Source: Acidimicrobiaceae bacterium
Lineage (GTDB): Bacteria; Actinomycetota; Acidimicrobiia; Acidimicrobiales; Poriferisodalaceae
NCBI GenBank assembly: GCA_002722565.1
Contig: PBMG01000017.1
Coordinates: 47,487-111,486 of the forward strand
Length of the DNA stretch: 64,000 nt
Direction of reading: 5' to 3'
Shown here: piece by piece, positions 37,100-45,143 of the stretch
Layout: every line of letters begins with the position of its first letter
How positions within the stretch are numbered: position 1 is the stretch's first letter
Notes under the pieces: model-generated
The model's database searches: none
What the model was told of the DNA's origin: nothing
What the model saw: only the letters and a program-made list of their open reading frames with translations
Translations under genes and position numbers: made by a program

Positions 37100-37752
37100 A
37101 AAATGAATTCCGGGTCGGCGTTCCTATAGAGCAAGCCTGGCGCACATTGACAGATATTGAATACATTGCGCCCTGCATGCCAGGCGCGCAATTGACAGAA
37201 ATCGATGGCGAAGAGTTCAAAGGGCAAGTCAAGGTCAAGGTTGGGCCGATTACAGCTCAATACAAAGGCACCGCAAAGTTCAAAGAAAAAGATGAGAGTC
37301 AACACCGATTAGTTCTTGACGCAACTGGACGCGATACCCGCGGAGCGGGAAACGCCGCTGCGGAAGTTACTGCTGAAATGACCAGTGACGGAGACGGAAC
37401 CAAGATTGTTATAACTACCGATCTGAAAGTCACGGGAAAAGTCGCACAATTTGGACGCGGTGTGATGGCAGATGTATCAGAGAAGTTGATTGGACAGTTT
37501 GTCGAGAGTCTTGAACAGAAACTTGTTGAATCAAACGAGCGCGAAGTTGCGACCCCACCTGCACCCGAGTCGGCTAGTGGAACCGCTGATGATGATGCGA
37601 ACGAAGACAGCTCTGGTCCGCGGAAGGTCAATATGCCCGAACCGGAACCCGTCGATCTTCTTGATACGGCTGGCGCTCCGCTTTTTAAACGGTTCGGCCC
37701 CTTTGCTCTTGTGGCTTTGGTGTTAGTTCTTCTTCGGCGCCGTAAACGTTAA
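37090..37752 (+). CDS. coxG: CoxG-like SRPBCC membrane-anchor protein
   Basis: 220-aa protein. The N-terminal SRPBCC (START-like) domain (about 1-145) has F-R-V-G-V-P-I-E-Q-A-W and A-P-C-M-P-G-A. An acidic linker follows, then a single C-terminal membrane helix (F-A-L-V-A-L-V-L-V-L-L) and a basic end. CoxG recruits CO dehydrogenase to the membrane in Oligotropha and binds quinone-like ligands in recent work on mycobacteria, as I recall. It closes the Mo-hydroxylase block; DUF501 follows after 18 bases. Confidence 0.9.
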   Translation: MELKNEFRVGVPIEQAWRTLTDIEYIAPCMPGAQLTEIDGEEFKGQVKVKVGPITAQYKGTAKFKEKDESQHRLVLDATGRDTRGAGNAAAEVTAEMTSDGDGTKIVITTDLKVTGKVAQFGRGVMADVSEKLIGQFVESLEQKLVESNEREVATPPAPESASGTADDDANEDSSGPRKVNMPEPEPVDLLDTAGAPLFKRFGPFALVALVLVLLRRRKR

Positions 37753-37770
37753 TAGCGAAGTTGAGAGTTC

Positions 37771-38262
37771 ATGGGTATTGATGCGGCGAAGGTTTCTTCG
37801 ATCGGTCGCCCGTCGCCCGTTGAAGTGGAAAAAGTTGCAGAGTTGCTCGGACGGCGACCTGAAGTCGATTTTGAAATAGTTGTTGTTGATAGCTATGGAG
37901 AGCCCGTTGTGATTCGTAACGGACCAATCATGGAAGGTGGGCGTCCCATGCCAACCCGCTATTGGCTTGTGGGTAGAGAGCTGTCGCGTCGCGTTGCGCG
38001 CTTAGAAGGAGATGGGGGAGTCCGAGCTGCGGAGCAAGCCGTAGACGCGGCTGAATTGGCAGCCGCACATGAGCGATACGCCGCTGAGAGGGACTCTCTT
38101 ATTTCGCCAGAATATTTGGGGCCGCGACCGAGGGGGGGAGTCGGCGGCACGCGACGTGGAGTCAAGTGCCTGCATACTCACCTAGCTCACTATCTAGCAG
38201 CCGGTGATGATCCAGTGGGTGAATGGGTTGTGGAACAGTTGGAGGCAACTGACATTGTCTGA
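37771..38262 (+). CDS. DUF501-family protein
   Basis: 163-aa protein of a family conserved in Actinobacteria (Rv1025 in M. tuberculosis) with no established function. It contains R-N-G-P-I-M-E-G-G-R-P-M-P-T-R-Y-W-L and V-K-C-L-H-T-H-L-A-H-Y-L-A-A-G-D-D-P-V-G, whose Cys/His cluster could bind metal. It overlaps the following ppx gene by 8 bases (TTGTCTGA), as in other actinobacteria, so coupling is likely. In M. tuberculosis it directly follows the ftsB-like gene. Confidence 0.9.
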   Translation: MGIDAAKVSSIGRPSPVEVEKVAELLGRRPEVDFEIVVVDSYGEPVVIRNGPIMEGGRPMPTRYWLVGRELSRRVARLEGDGGVRAAEQAVDAAELAAAHERYAAERDSLISPEYLGPRPRGGVGGTRRGVKCLHTHLAHYLAAGDDPVGEWVVEQLEATDIV

Positions 38263-39175
38263 CAAACGGCCAGTCGCGATTTTAGATTTCGGTACCAATA
38301 CAACCCGTTTGTTGATATCCGATGGCGACGCTATTGACGTGCGAGATCATCGGATTACTGGAATAGGCCGTGGGCTAGGCCGAACAGGCCGGTTGAACGA
38401 GGGGGGTATAGAGAAAGTTCTTGACGCTGTTACTGACTTCAATTCGCTAATTGAAGAGAACGGGGTGAAGGAAATTAGGGCAGTCGCGACTAGTGCTGCT
38501 CGTGATGCCTCGAATCGAGATGACCTATTCAAACCGGTATCGAAAATCTTAAGTCATGAAGTTGAGCTCTTGTCCGGTGAAGAAGAAGCGAGATATGGGT
38601 TTTTGGGTGCAACCAGAGGATTAGCGTCGGGTGATGGACCTTTTCTAGTCCTTGATATAGGAGGAGGCTCCACCGAATTCTCGTACGGAACTGATTCCCC
38701 TGAAATGTACCGATCCGTGGACATAGGATCTGTCCGCTTCACGGAGCAGTTCCTCATCTCGGACCCGCCGAAACCTGAAGAGTTGAGTGGCGCGATCCAG
38801 GTAGCTCGTTTACATCTGGACGACATTGATAGAGAACAGGCACTTATGGGACGAGCGAATTCTTTGGTGGGTGTCGCGGGAACGATCACGACGATAGCCG
38901 CCATCGAAATCGGGTTGGAACACTATGACCCGCTCGTGATCGACGGCTTTGTGCTGACCCGAAAAGCGGCGGAAGATGTATTTAGGACTTTGGCAACCGA
39001 GTCAGTGGAGCAACGGAAACATAATCCGGGTTTAGAGGCAGCACGAGCTGACGTCATAGTGGCTGGTTGTTGCATTTTGGTAGCTGTAATGCGGCACTGG
39101 GACCTAGGTGAATGTCTTGTCCGTGAGTCCGACCTTCTTGATGGTTTAGCCGCCGAACTACTTGAGCTTGGATAG
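38255..39175 (+). CDS. ppx: Exopolyphosphatase/pppGpp phosphatase, Ppx/GppA family
   Basis: 306-aa ASKHA-fold phosphatase with I-L-D-F-G-T-N-T-T-R-L-L at the N-terminus, A-T-S-A-A-R-D-A, S-G-E-E-E-A-R and V-L-D-I-G-G-G-S-T-E-F. It hydrolyses inorganic polyphosphate and possibly pppGpp. The lack of a C-terminal HD domain makes it the short actinobacterial form. TTG 38255 (S-D-K-R-P-V-A-I-L-D) is chosen as start; the frame is open back to 38204 within DUF501. Confidence 0.92.
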   Translation: MSDKRPVAILDFGTNTTRLLISDGDAIDVRDHRITGIGRGLGRTGRLNEGGIEKVLDAVTDFNSLIEENGVKEIRAVATSAARDASNRDDLFKPVSKILSHEVELLSGEEEARYGFLGATRGLASGDGPFLVLDIGGGSTEFSYGTDSPEMYRSVDIGSVRFTEQFLISDPPKPEELSGAIQVARLHLDDIDREQALMGRANSLVGVAGTITTIAAIEIGLEHYDPLVIDGFVLTRKAAEDVFRTLATESVEQRKHNPGLEAARADVIVAGCCILVAVMRHWDLGECLVRESDLLDGLAAELLELG

Positions 39176-39205
39176 CTGTGAGCTAGGCAGGCTAGTGTTC
39201 CGATT

Positions 39206-39811
39206 GTGAACGATCTGCACACTCCGCGGTTGCTGTTAAGAGGGTTGCGGCCCAATGATTTCGCGCAATGGGGTGAAGTTCGAAGACGATGCGCGGATTG
39301 GCTGACGAAATGGGAACCTGAGTCAGTTCCTGGCGCTCCTGATCCGACTCAGGATCCGGCTGCCTTTGCGGCAAGGTGCAACGCTCGGGACCGAGAACGT
39401 CAGCTAGGCACTGGATTCGCCTGGTCTATGTGGCACCGTGGACATTTCTGTGGAGAAATTAATGTAAACAACGTTGCTAGGGGGGCTTTTCAAAGTGGAC
39501 ACGTGGGTTACTGGGTTGATGAACGTTGGGCAGGGCGCGGATTTGTGCCTGAGGCGTTAGTAGCAGTTTTTGCACATGCTTTCGATAGGGCGGGACTGCA
39601 TCGTCTCGAAATATCGATTATTCCGAGGAACCAATCGAGCCTTCGGGTGGTGGAGAAGCTCGGAGTTCGCCAGGAAGGTCTGGCCGAAGGTTATTTGAAG
39701 ATTGCGGGAGTTTGGGAAGACCACATGCGCTTCGGCATTACTTCCGAGGAATGGGAAGAAAGACGCGAAGATCTCTGGCAACTGATATCCGACGAGGCCA
39801 TCGGTGTGTAG
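39206..39811 (+). CDS. GNAT-family N-acetyltransferase, RimJ/RimL-like
   Basis: 201-aa acetyltransferase similar to ribosomal-protein-alanine acetyltransferases. It opens with T-P-R-L-L-L-R-G-L-R-P-N-D and has G-Y-W-V-D-E-R-W-A-G-R-G-F-V-P-E-A (acetyl-CoA loop) and N-Q-S-S-L-R-V-V-E-K-L-G. GTG 39206 is the start. Substrate, whether a ribosomal protein N-terminus or another amine, is not determined. It converges with the RecB-like nuclease. Confidence 0.88.
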   Translation: MNDLHTPRLLLRGLRPNDFAQWGEVRRRCADWLTKWEPESVPGAPDPTQDPAAFAARCNARDRERQLGTGFAWSMWHRGHFCGEINVNNVARGAFQSGHVGYWVDERWAGRGFVPEALVAVFAHAFDRAGLHRLEISIIPRNQSSLRVVEKLGVRQEGLAEGYLKIAGVWEDHMRFGITSEEWEERREDLWQLISDEAIGV

Positions 39812-39829
39812 TAGTAACAAAATCTAACT

Positions 39830-40855
39830 TCACCACACTCCACTTCCGTTGGCCTCCTCTAACCAAGATTGACCAGTAGGACAATCATCAGCGACCGGAC
39901 ACCATCTGCACGAACCACTTGCCCGTCTTTCTGGCTGACTTTCTTTAAGGCGAAGTTGAAGTAGTCGTTTAACAGCATTGCTTGTGCGCTGAATAGCTGA
40001 CCGCAGAAGATCCTCGTCGACGGCCTCGACCTGAACTGTTCCTGCGTCGACATAAAAACTTGCCAATAAGGCAGGAGGAACTCCAACTACCAACGTTTCT
40101 AGCAATGCATAGAACCGCAAATCATCCAAATGATGAGGGACTGCTCTGCCTGTTTTGAGTTCTATCAGAACCCTGCCAGCAGTGAATTCATCTGGTCGAC
40201 CTACGGTCAAGTCGAATCTGCCTTGCAACACGATTTTTCCTCTATGGAGAATGACCTTTCTCGGCAACTCAGTAGTTGGATTCCAAGAATTCTGCAGAGG
40301 AGGAAAGGTGTCGAAGAAAGTTTGCAAAAGGGAAGCAACTTCGCTTCGGATTTCTGCTCTTTCAATGTCGGTTAACTCAAATAGAAAGGTGCCCAAACCA
40401 TCGCCGCGATTGATGATGCTTGTCATTGCTTCATCAACTAGTTCAGCAGCAGACCTAGATGGCGAAAGGTGGATGGAAAGCTCGACGCATTTATGAAAGA
40501 TTTGACCGCGAGTCATAGGAATCTTCCACTCGAAAGATTCTTCTTGTTGTGCTTCGTATAGAACCTCACAACTTGTGACTGCTTGCAGTTGTCTTTTAGA
40601 TACCCATAAAGGCTCGTCAATCTGGTCCACCAGATTGACGGTTTCTTTCTCTAATTCCAGTTGGATTTGAGCTCTAATGGTTGAGTGATGAGTGATGCGC
40701 TCGTTGGCCGGTAGACGAATGAGATCGAGAGTCGCTTGTTGTGCAGGCGTCAAAGGTGGATGAGCCGACTTCGCTTCGCTGAATATTTTTTCGGTTGTGC
40801 CCACAGATCTACGGTAGCTCTGCGTGGGATGTGCTGATTGACACTCAGACTGCAA
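39830..40855 (-). CDS. RecB/Cas4-like PD-(D/E)XK nuclease with iron-sulfur cysteines
   Basis: 341-aa protein whose C-terminal ~270 residues form a PD-(D/E)XK nuclease: R-G-Q-I-F-H-K-C-V-E-L (helical His), G-R-F-D-L-T and I-E-L-K-T-G-R. An early Cys (T-S-C-E-V-L-Y-E) plus C-R-W-C-P-V-A-D-D-C near the C-terminus make the four-cysteine [4Fe-4S] staple of AddB/Cas4-type nucleases. It is solitary, with no cas or addA gene nearby. It is conserved in actinobacteria as a RecB-family exonuclease. The N-terminal 40 residues are poorly supported. Confidence 0.85.
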   Translation of the reverse strand: MQSECQSAHPTQSYRRSVGTTEKIFSEAKSAHPPLTPAQQATLDLIRLPANERITHHSTIRAQIQLELEKETVNLVDQIDEPLWVSKRQLQAVTSCEVLYEAQQEESFEWKIPMTRGQIFHKCVELSIHLSPSRSAAELVDEAMTSIINRGDGLGTFLFELTDIERAEIRSEVASLLQTFFDTFPPLQNSWNPTTELPRKVILHRGKIVLQGRFDLTVGRPDEFTAGRVLIELKTGRAVPHHLDDLRFYALLETLVVGVPPALLASFYVDAGTVQVEAVDEDLLRSAIQRTSNAVKRLLQLRLKESQPERRASGSCRWCPVADDCPTGQSWLEEANGSGVW

Positions 40856-40915
40856 TTGGATGAATTAAATGAAGGTAAGACTTAATTGTCCTACCCCTGT
40901 TGGACTCTTGACTTG

Positions 40916-41377
40916 ATGAAATTTGAGAGCGTAGAAGCGAAGAGTCCGAATTCCCACTTTGATGGGGGCCGATATAGCGGCGATGGTTCTGTGTCGGCCA
41001 TAGAGAGTGCACCTTCGGTGCGTTTCTCGATCGTCGCGAAAGTAATTACCCAAGTGAGTGCCCGATGTGGCATAGAAGTTCCAGGATTTAAGAGCCCACC
41101 TCGTTCGGGTGACCTAGATCGGGCAGTGCGCCAACAAAGTTCTGGGAGTGTTGTCGCTGTGCGAATAAAAGACCGACCGTTTGAAGCAGTGATTGCTGAC
41201 ATGATCGAAGGAGTAATCCTGTGCAATGACTTGCCTGTAGGGAAAGCCGCAAAGCTCCGAAATGTGATGTGGAGTGCTGTGATGCAAAGCGAACGACCAT
41301 CTGAATCGACGCCGCAGCACAAAAGAACAGCGGTGATCCATCAGTCAATCGCCGCCGATAATATCGAGGCCGCGTAA
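40916..41377 (+). CDS. Conserved actinobacterial hypothetical protein
   Basis: 153-aa protein of unknown function. Its central block V-P-G-F-K-S-P-P-R followed by R-A-V-R-Q, V-V-A-V-R-I-K-D-R-P-F and A-V-I-A-D-M-I-E-G-V-I looks like a small conserved actinobacterial family that I cannot name. Serine-rich N-terminus, no membrane segment. ATG 40916 is preferred over TTG 40886. Opposite-strand frames in the same interval (40891-41348) look like shadows. It is divergent from the nuclease (60 bases) and followed by tRNA-Leu. Confidence 0.7.
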   Translation: MKFESVEAKSPNSHFDGGRYSGDGSVSAIESAPSVRFSIVAKVITQVSARCGIEVPGFKSPPRSGDLDRAVRQQSSGSVVAVRIKDRPFEAVIADMIEGVILCNDLPVGKAAKLRNVMWSAVMQSERPSESTPQHKRTAVIHQSIAADNIEAA

Positions 41378-41429
41378 CAGGGCGTCGTAAACCTTATTGC
41401 GACGTAGGCTTACAAAGATACGCATATCA

Positions 41430-41514
41430 GCCCGGGTGGCGGAAAGGCAGACGCAGAGGGCTTAAACCCCTCGGCTCTTAACAGGGCGTGTGGGTTCGAA
41501 TCCCACTCCGGGCA
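41430..41514 (+). tRNA. tRNA-Leu(UAA)
   Basis: 85-nt class II tRNA. Acceptor stem GCCCGGG (41430-41436) pairs with TCCGGGC, ending at 41513, and the discriminator is A at 41514. The anticodon stem GAGGG/CCCTC holds loop CTTAAAC with anticodon TAA at 41463-41465. A long variable arm (CGGCTCTTAACAGGGCG region) and T-arm TGGG-TTCGAAT-CCCA are present. CCA is not encoded. It marks the change from core genes to the accessory block. Confidence 0.96.
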
Positions 41515-41516
41515 CT

Positions 41517-42527
41517 TTATAAAGCAGCCGACCTCAATGAATCTGCTGTCTCGGACCCTGGCAGCGTCAGGTTACTTGCAGCTAAGACGCAACGGTCTCT
41601 GAGCACCCGATTGAGGGGAGTTGGTATTTGATGCTTCTCTCCGAGTCGAACGATGGCCCCGTTAAAGTGGTCAACCTCCACTTGCTTTCTTTGCAAGGCA
41701 AGATCTTGCCAAGTGCTTGGGTATGACCTCGTGGCCTCCGTAACTGTTTGTTTTGCAGGCCAAATTCCAGGCTCGCGAAGGCGATCAATTTGCTCTCTTA
41801 AGTTTCTCTTACCGACTGTGCGGGCTGAAATTTTTGCGGCATCCAATACGTCAGCAGCTTCTTCGTTCACGTCGGCAATGAACTGACGGTCCAGTGGATG
41901 GCAGGATGCCTCTTGCACGGATAGGTTCGTCAAAGCTAAATAAGCGTTGGAAAGGTTCCTGACCAACTTTCCCCATTTACCATCGATAACTCGGTCATCA
42001 ACTGAAGCATCCATCCCTGACGAACTCAGATCTGCAACTAAAGCCTGCGATATATAGTCGGTTCCCGAAGGCCACTTACCCAGCTCCAAGAGCTTTCCCC
42101 CCGAATGTCGAACTTTGCCTGGTTCAGTTATCTCCGCGCCCACCATGACAGTGCACCCATAGGTTTTGTAACCCCTTTGAGAAAGCCATTCTTCGTTCGT
42201 AACTCCGTTTTGAAAACTAACTAGCGGTAAGTCTCTGTATAGAGACGAGTGCTGTTCAACCGCCCCAAAGGTGTCATCAGTCTTCATTGCAAGTAATACG
42301 ACTGTTTGATCATCCACATCAAGGTCGTCTGGGGATGATTCGGCTGGAAGCTTCCACGTCCCTTTAGTGTTCTGGGTGAGGGTTAGGCCTTGAGCCTGAA
42401 GAGCTTCAAGGTGGGCTCCTCGGGCGACTAGTTGTACTTTGCGGCCGATGGACGCAAGTCTGCTCGCTATTACGCAACCGATACCACCCGCTCCGTGAAC
42501 TATGTAGTTTTGGCTCTTTATCCCCAT
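41517..42527 (-). CDS. Ketopantoate reductase-like (ApbA/PanE family) dehydrogenase
   Basis: 336-aa NAD(P)-dependent reductase with N-terminal H-G-A-G-G-I-G-C-V-I-A-S-R-L, a central L-A-M-K-T and Q-N-G-V-T-N-E, and an ApbA_C domain with G-K-W-G-K-L-V-R-N. Family members reduce 2-dehydropantoate or related 2-keto acids. No other pantothenate gene is nearby, so another keto acid is possible. It overlaps the SnoaL-like gene upstream by 10 bases, and its stop lies 2 bases from tRNA-Leu. Confidence 0.85.
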   Translation of the reverse strand: MGIKSQNYIVHGAGGIGCVIASRLASIGRKVQLVARGAHLEALQAQGLTLTQNTKGTWKLPAESSPDDLDVDDQTVVLLAMKTDDTFGAVEQHSSLYRDLPLVSFQNGVTNEEWLSQRGYKTYGCTVMVGAEITEPGKVRHSGGKLLELGKWPSGTDYISQALVADLSSSGMDASVDDRVIDGKWGKLVRNLSNAYLALTNLSVQEASCHPLDRQFIADVNEEAADVLDAAKISARTVGKRNLREQIDRLREPGIWPAKQTVTEATRSYPSTWQDLALQRKQVEVDHFNGAIVRLGEKHQIPTPLNRVLRDRCVLAASNLTLPGSETADSLRSAAL

Positions 42528-42898
42528 GACCCGTTCCCAGCTGGAGCGTTCCAGACCTCTGTTATTCGACCCTCACGGACGGTGAATATTTCGATCCCAC
42601 AAATAGTGGATACGTCTCCGTCTTCCGTAACTAAATCTGCTTCGTAAGCAGCTGCTATTGACTCTTGATCTTGAATGATCTTCCGATTGGTAAATCTCAT
42701 TGATCGAAACTGTTGGTGAAATGACGCAATTCGGAGTGTGGCTTGTTCGATGGTCAGGACTAGTCGCGTACCGTCGGGCTCGTGGCGGATCATCGGGTCA
42801 GCTACGAGATCTTCTAATGAGGTCAAATCACGTTGGTGGTAAACCTGTTCGGTATAACGGTCAACTACCTCTAATGGGTTTGTTTTGGAGTTGGTCAC
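42518..42898 (-). CDS. SnoaL-like/NTF2-fold protein
   Basis: 126-aa NTF2-fold protein of the SnoaL/polyketide cyclase-like type, with E-V-V-D-R-Y-T-E-Q-V-Y, L-V-A-D-P-M-I-R-H-E and a C-terminal F-T-V-R-E-G-R-I-T-E-V-W. Such proteins are cyclases, isomerases, epoxide hydrolases or binding proteins, and the activity cannot be read from sequence. It is first in a two-gene unit with the ketopantoate-reductase-like gene and is divergent from the P450. Confidence 0.82.
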   Translation of the reverse strand: MTNSKTNPLEVVDRYTEQVYHQRDLTSLEDLVADPMIRHEPDGTRLVLTIEQATLRIASFHQQFRSMRFTNRKIIQDQESIAAAYEADLVTEDGDVSTICGIEIFTVREGRITEVWNAPAGNGSWG

Positions 42899-42938
42899 GG
42901 TCTCATGCTTTCAGAAGTACGGGTGTTAGCGTCGGGGT

Positions 42939-44204
42939 ATGCGGAGATGGAATGTCACACATCCAAACTTGATGGACGCGCTTTATTGGCTCCAGCCAGC
43001 AGTTGAATGTGATTTGGGGATCGCTCGTTTGCACGCAGAAGCACCTTTGGATTGGTTCGAAGAACCTATGCCTGACAATCCGTACTTGCAGGCTGGGCCG
43101 GGGTATTGGTGTGTTACGCGTCACGAGGATATAGCTACGATTTCGAGAAATCCCGAGATTTACAGTTCGGCTAACGGAATTACGATTACGGATCTCCCCC
43201 CGGAGTTCCTAGAGTTTTTCAGCTCGATGATTGCTATGGACGATCCGCGTCACGCACGGTTACGTCGTATTGTTTCGAAAGGCTTTACTCCTCGAATGCT
43301 GAAAGCTTTGGAGGACTCGGTCCAGGAGATCGCTTCGAGCATTGTTGATGCAATCGTCGAAAAAGGAGAATGCGATTTCGTAACTGATGTAGCTGCGGCT
43401 TTACCACTCAAAATTGTGTGCGACCTCATGGGAGTGCCTGATTCTGCTTATGAAATGGTTTTCAAAAACACAAACATAATTTTGGGTGTCGGGGATCCAG
43501 AATTCGCACCAGAAGACGTCGACTTTGTTACTGCCTTGCTGAATGCCGGAGCAGAATTAGCAGAGTTAATGAAGGAAGTAGCAGAAGCAAAGAGGGGTGG
43601 AGACGGCACAGACTTGACGAGCGTGTTGGTCAATGCCGAGATCGAAGGCGACCAACTAGATGAAGCTGACTTAGCGAGTTTTTTCGTGCTCCTTGTCGTC
43701 GCTGGAAATGAAACGACGAGAAATGCTATTTCTTGGGGCCTCAAGTACCTCACGGATAACCCAGAACAGCGAGCTATCTGGTGCAACGATTTTGAGGGAG
43801 TTGCTCCCTCAGCGGTTGACGAAATTATTCGCCTTGCTAGTCCAGTTACTTATATGCGCCGCACAGTAACCCAAGACACCGTCTTGGCGGAGCAGGAGTT
43901 ATTGGAGGGAGACAAGGTTGCGATGTTCTATCTTGCCGCTAATCGTGACCCCTCTGTCTTTGCAGACCCGTACAGCTTTGACGTGAGGCGCAGCCCCAAT
44001 TCGCAGTGTGGTTTTGGTGGCCCAGGACCACATTTTTGTTTAGGGGCTCACTTAGCGCGACGCGAAATAACGGTGATGTTCCGCGAATTGTTTGGAAGGG
44101 TGCCTGATATTGCAGCAGTTGAGGAACCGGACACTCTCCAGTCTTCTTTCATCCACGGGGTTAAGCATCTGAAAGCGGAGTTCACTCCTGGTGGGCTTAG
44201 CTAA
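42939..44204 (+). CDS. Cytochrome P450
   Basis: 421-aa soluble bacterial P450. I-helix A-G-N-E-T-T-R-N (oxygen activation) and K-helix E-x-x-R (E-I-I-R-L) are followed by the heme loop F-G-G-P-G-P-H-F-C-L-G-A-H with the proximal Cys. The A-M-D-D-P-R-H-A-R-L-R-R block resembles CYP125/CYP142-like steroid and alkyl hydroxylases, but the substrate is uncertain. ATG 42939 is used, although ATG 42972 is possible. No ferredoxin partner adjoins. The stop overlaps the hydrolase ATG. Confidence 0.93.
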   Translation: MRRWNVTHPNLMDALYWLQPAVECDLGIARLHAEAPLDWFEEPMPDNPYLQAGPGYWCVTRHEDIATISRNPEIYSSANGITITDLPPEFLEFFSSMIAMDDPRHARLRRIVSKGFTPRMLKALEDSVQEIASSIVDAIVEKGECDFVTDVAAALPLKIVCDLMGVPDSAYEMVFKNTNIILGVGDPEFAPEDVDFVTALLNAGAELAELMKEVAEAKRGGDGTDLTSVLVNAEIEGDQLDEADLASFFVLLVVAGNETTRNAISWGLKYLTDNPEQRAIWCNDFEGVAPSAVDEIIRLASPVTYMRRTVTQDTVLAEQELLEGDKVAMFYLAANRDPSVFADPYSFDVRRSPNSQCGFGGPGPHFCLGAHLARREITVMFRELFGRVPDIAAVEEPDTLQSSFIHGVKHLKAEFTPGGLS

Positions 44205-45094
44205 TGGCTCGAGCGCAAGTCGATGAAATGGAGTTTGAATACGAGACTTTCGGGCGCCCCTCGGACCCAGCAGTTCTTTTGGTGATGGGACTAGGCGCGC
44301 AACTAATTCATTGGCCCGAAAGATTTTGCCAGATGCTTGCTGAAGGGGGATATCGAGTCATCAGATTCGATAATCGAGACGCTGGCTTGTCGACTAAATT
44401 TGATGGAGTCGAGGTTGATTTTCTTGGCTTGGTGGCAGCTGCCCTAGAGGGCCAAAAAGTCGTTAATGCTCCTTATGACCTGTCCGACATGGCTAAGGAT
44501 GGTTTTGGAATCCTTGATGAGCTTGGAATAGAAGAAGCTCATGTCGTCGGAGCCTCTCTCGGGGGCATGATTGCGCAGACGATGGCGATTGATGAGCCCG
44601 AGCGAGTGACTTCTTTGACGTCCATCATGTCTGCGACGGGTAGCCGAGAAGTCGTAGATATCCCTGATGACTCGCTCGGTCTTTTGTTGGCCCCTGCTCC
44701 GTCTGAGAGGTCGGAATATCTTGATTATTCAGCTAATTACGCTATCTGGTGCAGCAAAAAGTACTTTGATGCCGACTTAGCTCGGGAGTATGCAGCTGCT
44801 TCTTATGATCGCAGTTATTACCCGGATGGTTCAGGGAGACAGATTGCTGCTGTCTTGGCGAGCGGAGATCGAGACGCCCTTCTGGCGAAACTCGAGGTTC
44901 CTACACTGGTTGTACACGGCCGCGATGACCGGCTTCTATTACCGAGTTTCGGGGAGAGAACTGCTGAGATTATCCCCGGTTCCAACTTCTTACTGTTGAG
45001 CGACATGGGTCACGACCTACCGGAGCAGTTGTGGCCCGTAGTTGTTGACGCGATTCTTAGCCACCTGAAAAATTCTGCTCCGAGGTCAAACTAA
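44204..45094 (+). CDS. Alpha/beta hydrolase
   Basis: 296-aa alpha/beta-hydrolase. The nucleophile elbow is G-A-S-L-G-G, the oxyanion region L-V-M-G-L-G-A-Q, Asp in H-G-R-D-D-R and His in D-M-G-H-D. It resembles lipolytic or lactone-hydrolysing family members. It is coupled to the P450 through a TAATG overlap, suggesting that it acts on the product of that oxidation. Confidence 0.9.
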   Translation: MARAQVDEMEFEYETFGRPSDPAVLLVMGLGAQLIHWPERFCQMLAEGGYRVIRFDNRDAGLSTKFDGVEVDFLGLVAAALEGQKVVNAPYDLSDMAKDGFGILDELGIEEAHVVGASLGGMIAQTMAIDEPERVTSLTSIMSATGSREVVDIPDDSLGLLLAPAPSERSEYLDYSANYAIWCSKKYFDADLAREYAAASYDRSYYPDGSGRQIAAVLASGDRDALLAKLEVPTLVVHGRDDRLLLPSFGERTAEIIPGSNFLLLSDMGHDLPEQLWPVVVDAILSHLKNSAPRSN

Positions 45095-45143
45095 AACTTG
45101 GAAGACCCTAGGTGGATGACTTTGGATTCGCTACCTGAGAGCT

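Noticed and set aside
40891..41348. Minus-strand frames of 75-143 aa opposite the 40916-41377 gene
   Set aside because: Composition and lack of motifs mark them as shadows; the plus-strand product has a coherent conserved-looking block.
41375..41489. Direct repeat TAACAGGGCGT before and inside tRNA-Leu, as a possible attachment site
   Set aside because: Only 11 bases, and the inner copy lies in the variable arm rather than the 3' end of the tRNA. No integrase is present. Probably chance.
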